A stretch of DNA of 64,000 nt, taken from an uncultured Microbacterium sp. (GTDB taxonomy: Bacteria; Actinomycetota; Actinomycetes; Actinomycetales; Microbacteriaceae). The translations under genes and the position numbers were made by a program. Positions 62,192 through 64,000 of this stretch are shown one piece after another. Numbering within the stretch: position 1 is the first letter of the stretch; every line of letters starts with the position of its first letter. The notes beneath the pieces are model-generated. The model had not been told where the DNA came from and ran no database searches. It saw only the letters and a list, made by a program, of their open reading frames with translations. The stretch is from contig NZ_CALBRW010000017.1 in the NCBI RefSeq assembly GCF_937927635.1, forward strand, positions 300,952-364,951. Reading direction: 5' to 3'.

Positions 62192-63094
62192 TCAAGGCTT
62201 CGGCCCAGCGAGTTGTTGCGTCAGCGAGGGCTCGCAGCAATCATCCGTTTCGGGTAGTTGGCGGCCCTTTCTCGCCTGGTGCAGTACGGCACCGATGACC
62301 GTCACCACTACCGCTGCACCGGCGATGGTCGAGACCAGGATCAGGTTGTCGCCGACCCAACTTGAGATCGGGCCTGCGACACCGGCGAGTAGGTTCGTGC
62401 CTGGGTCGCCGCCGAACAGTTGAGGCAGCCAGTACACGAGCAGGTAGACGCCGGAGAGCGTCAGTATTGCCCCGGTGATCCGGTTCATGTGCGGCATCAG
62501 GCGGCGCAGGCGTGTAGTGATCACGGTGCTGGCGAACGCGGTGACCACCGATAGGGACAACAGCAATATGGTGGATCCGGCCGCGTAGGCGCCGAACACC
62601 AGGAGGACGGTCACCAGACCCTCGCCCGCCAGAGCCTGAGTGACCACGGCCACCAGCAGCGCCAGGCTGCATGATGCTGAAGCCAGAGCATACCCGGCAC
62701 CGAAGACGACCATCCCGCCCCTGGTTTTGCGATCCTGCCCGATCGCTGCCAGCCTCGGAATCCCGACTGGAATTCGAATGCCGACCAGCATCACCAGACC
62801 GAGCAGGGCGAAGACGGCGCCCAGGACGGCGGCCACCCACGGGAACGCACCTATCAGCGATCGCATACCAGCGGCCAGAAGCAGACCGACAATGGTGAAG
62901 GTACCGGCGAAGCCGATTGCCAGGGCAAGGCCGGACCGAAGGCCCCACGCGAGCCGCGCCCACGTTCCCCGTGTTCCGGTGGCAGCGGCGTTTCGGGTGC
63001 CATACGCCAGGAACGCTGGCAGCACAGCGAAGCCACACGGATTGATGGGAGCGAGCAACCCCGCGCCGAAGGCTAGAACGAGAAGCGCGGTCAC
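62192..63094 (-). CDS. ccdA: CcdA-family thiol-disulfide membrane transporter
   Basis: A 300-aa CcdA/DsbD-family protein with about six membrane segments. The paired membrane cysteines are visible in APINPCGFAVLPAFLAY (Cys20) and ASASCSLALL (about residue 143). Such proteins pass reducing power across the membrane to extracytoplasmic thioredoxins. Its partner is the thioredoxin-like gene whose 3' end overlaps its start by 4 bases. The cytoplasmic C terminus has a CC pair (DDCCEP), which might bind metal. Confidence 0.9.
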   Translation of the reverse strand: MTALLVLAFGAGLLAPINPCGFAVLPAFLAYGTRNAAATGTRGTWARLAWGLRSGLALAIGFAGTFTIVGLLLAAGMRSLIGAFPWVAAVLGAVFALLGLVMLVGIRIPVGIPRLAAIGQDRKTRGGMVVFGAGYALASASCSLALLVAVVTQALAGEGLVTVLLVFGAYAAGSTILLLSLSVVTAFASTVITTRLRRLMPHMNRITGAILTLSGVYLLVYWLPQLFGGDPGTNLLAGVAGPISSWVGDNLILVSTIAGAAVVVTVIGAVLHQARKGRQLPETDDCCEPSLTQQLAGPKP

Positions 63095-63666
63095 TCGGCA
63101 CCTGCCTGCCTGAGAGCGTCACGTATCTGCGCCTCGCTCGGCTCGACAGCGCTGAACACAGTTTGACCCGAAGCGTCCAGGACCACTACCGTGCTCAACT
63201 GGCTCACTTCATACGCAGTGATCAGCCGGGCGTCGGTGTCGATGGTGTAGCCGAGGGACGACGCCTCGTACTCGGCCAGAAAGCTCTCGATTTCAGGTGC
63301 GGTCTCGTAGTTCGCCACATCGACCACCACATAGTTGGCGGCCTCGGGCGCGCTGCGCTGCACTTCGGCCAACATCTTCGTAGCCGGCCCACACACTCCG
63401 CATTCGATCGAGAAGAAGAGCAGCACGCTCGGCTTCGTTCCCGGTACCGGAACCTGTTCGCCGTCTGTCGTTTGAGCAGTGAACTCGCCGCTCACCGCGG
63501 ATACCGACGTGCCGGACGAATCCGGCGAGGATGATTGTGCGCCCTGCACCGTCGCGATCACAGCCATGACCGCGCCCACGATCACGAGGACAAACAGCCC
63601 GATAAGCCAGAACGTGCGGATATGTTCTCGCTTCTGAGAGGTCGCCGCGGGCGCCGAACGGCTCAT
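63091..63666 (-). CDS. membrane-anchored thioredoxin-like protein
   Basis: A 191-aa protein with one membrane helix (FWLIGLFVLVIVGAVMAVIAT) and an extracytoplasmic thioredoxin-like domain (FFSIECGVCGPATKMLAEVQ with a CGVC redox motif; the cis-Pro-like turn is atypical). It is a likely reductase partner of the CcdA protein downstream. The ATG at 63666 overlaps the upstream stop by 4 bases (ATGA). Longer readings from 63897 overlap the neighbour and lack support. Confidence 0.85.
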   Translation of the reverse strand: MSRSAPAATSQKREHIRTFWLIGLFVLVIVGAVMAVIATVQGAQSSSPDSSGTSVSAVSGEFTAQTTDGEQVPVPGTKPSVLLFFSIECGVCGPATKMLAEVQRSAPEAANYVVVDVANYETAPEIESFLAEYEASSLGYTIDTDARLITAYEVSQLSTVVVLDASGQTVFSAVEPSEAQIRDALRQAGAE

Positions 63667-63971
63667 GACCGAGCCTCGCCGACCTGAGTCGCGGACTCGC
63701 GAGAAGGACCCGATCCCTGCGGATCGCGGCAGTCCGCCCCGGCGGGACGATTCGCCCCTGCTCGGCGGCGAAGAGCGACTGTCACGAGCGCGCCGACGAG
63801 AATAACGGCTGCGGCGACGACCCAAGGATTCCCCAGCACGGCACCCAGGGCTCCGAGCGCTCCGGCGACACCCAAGGTCAATATCAAACCGCAACACACT
63901 ACGTGCAGCAGAACAACACCTGCCAATATCGGCAAGGCCCCGCTTGGGACTGCTGCACGGATAGGTGACAT
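63663..63971 (-). CDS. small membrane protein with a CC motif, mercury-transport-like
   Basis: A 102-aa protein with two membrane helices and a vicinal cysteine pair inside the first (LLHVVCCGLILTLGVAG), as in MerT/MerF-type mercury importers. The C terminus is a hydrophilic tail with one more Cys. The position in a mer-linked operon supports a metal-transport role, but the sequence is too short for certainty. Upstream sequence is near the window edge. Confidence 0.65.
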   Translation of the reverse strand: MSPIRAAVPSGALPILAGVVLLHVVCCGLILTLGVAGALGALGAVLGNPWVVAAAVILVGALVTVALRRRAGANRPAGADCRDPQGSGPSRESATQVGEARS

Positions 63972-64000
63972 CTGATCTGGCTTGCCCGAGGGGGTGGGCC

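Overview
The window looks like chromosome of a high-GC actinobacterium in the Microbacteriaceae, most like Microbacterium. The evidence is pervasive GC-rich third positions, an HrdB-type SigA with a Lys/Ala-rich N terminus, the pepA-lpd-sucB order, DUF4191 and PAC2 proteins, and a glnA with tandem GlnR boxes. I found no rRNA, tRNA or CRISPR array. About 1-19.7 kb is ordinary chromosome; about 19.7-64 kb is accessory DNA.

Core part (1-19.6 kb). Three overlapping genes on the minus strand (ATP-grasp, then two alanine-racemase-like genes) face a second ATP-grasp gene, with the lipid II flippase murJ next to it. One racemase-like protein keeps only the PLP-lysine half of the active site and the other only the catalytic-tyrosine half, so they look like a split, heterodimeric racemase. 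Together the five genes could be a cell-wall precursor module (inference). Next come a CofE-like ligase gene overlapping sigA, a PAC2 protein, pepA, lpd, sucB, a pseudokinase-like membrane protein, a DUF4191 protein, a divergent RimK/ATP-dependent-zinc-protease pair, an RDD protein, and glnA with its terminator.

Accessory part A (19.7-40.7 kb) is a defence and cargo block. It holds an IS256-family element with a perfect 10-bp target duplication immediately upstream of a two-gene DUF262 (GmrSD-like) operon, a Pycsar pair (nucleotide cyclase plus membrane effector), a MobF/TraI-type relaxase, a nuclease-like gene facing a SNF2 helicase, a helicase/DUF499 chimera left by a large deletion, and a hydrolase/MAB_1171c/ImmA-IrrE/XRE module.

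Accessory part B (40.7-55.7 kb) is one long plus-strand conjugation operon. It encodes a primase-polymerase, a DUF2637 protein, a ParB-like protein, a cell-wall hydrolase, two pilin-like proteins, VirB6-like, SCO6880, VirB4-like and VirD4/TraG-like proteins. A CHAT-domain protease gene sits inside it on the opposite strand. A regulatory region with four helically phased palindromes separates this operon from the XRE gene. No integrase is visible, so this is an ICE or integrated plasmid whose ends are not fully in the window.

Accessory part C (55.7-64 kb) is a recombined metal-resistance region: truncated DUF305, DUF3105, a deleted YHS domain, a frameshifted copper-ATPase relic, and then merB, merA, a MerR-type operator and regulator. 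The relics are followed by an Lnt homologue with Ser at the catalytic Cys position, CcdA, a thioredoxin-like protein and a small CC-motif membrane protein running off towards the window edge.
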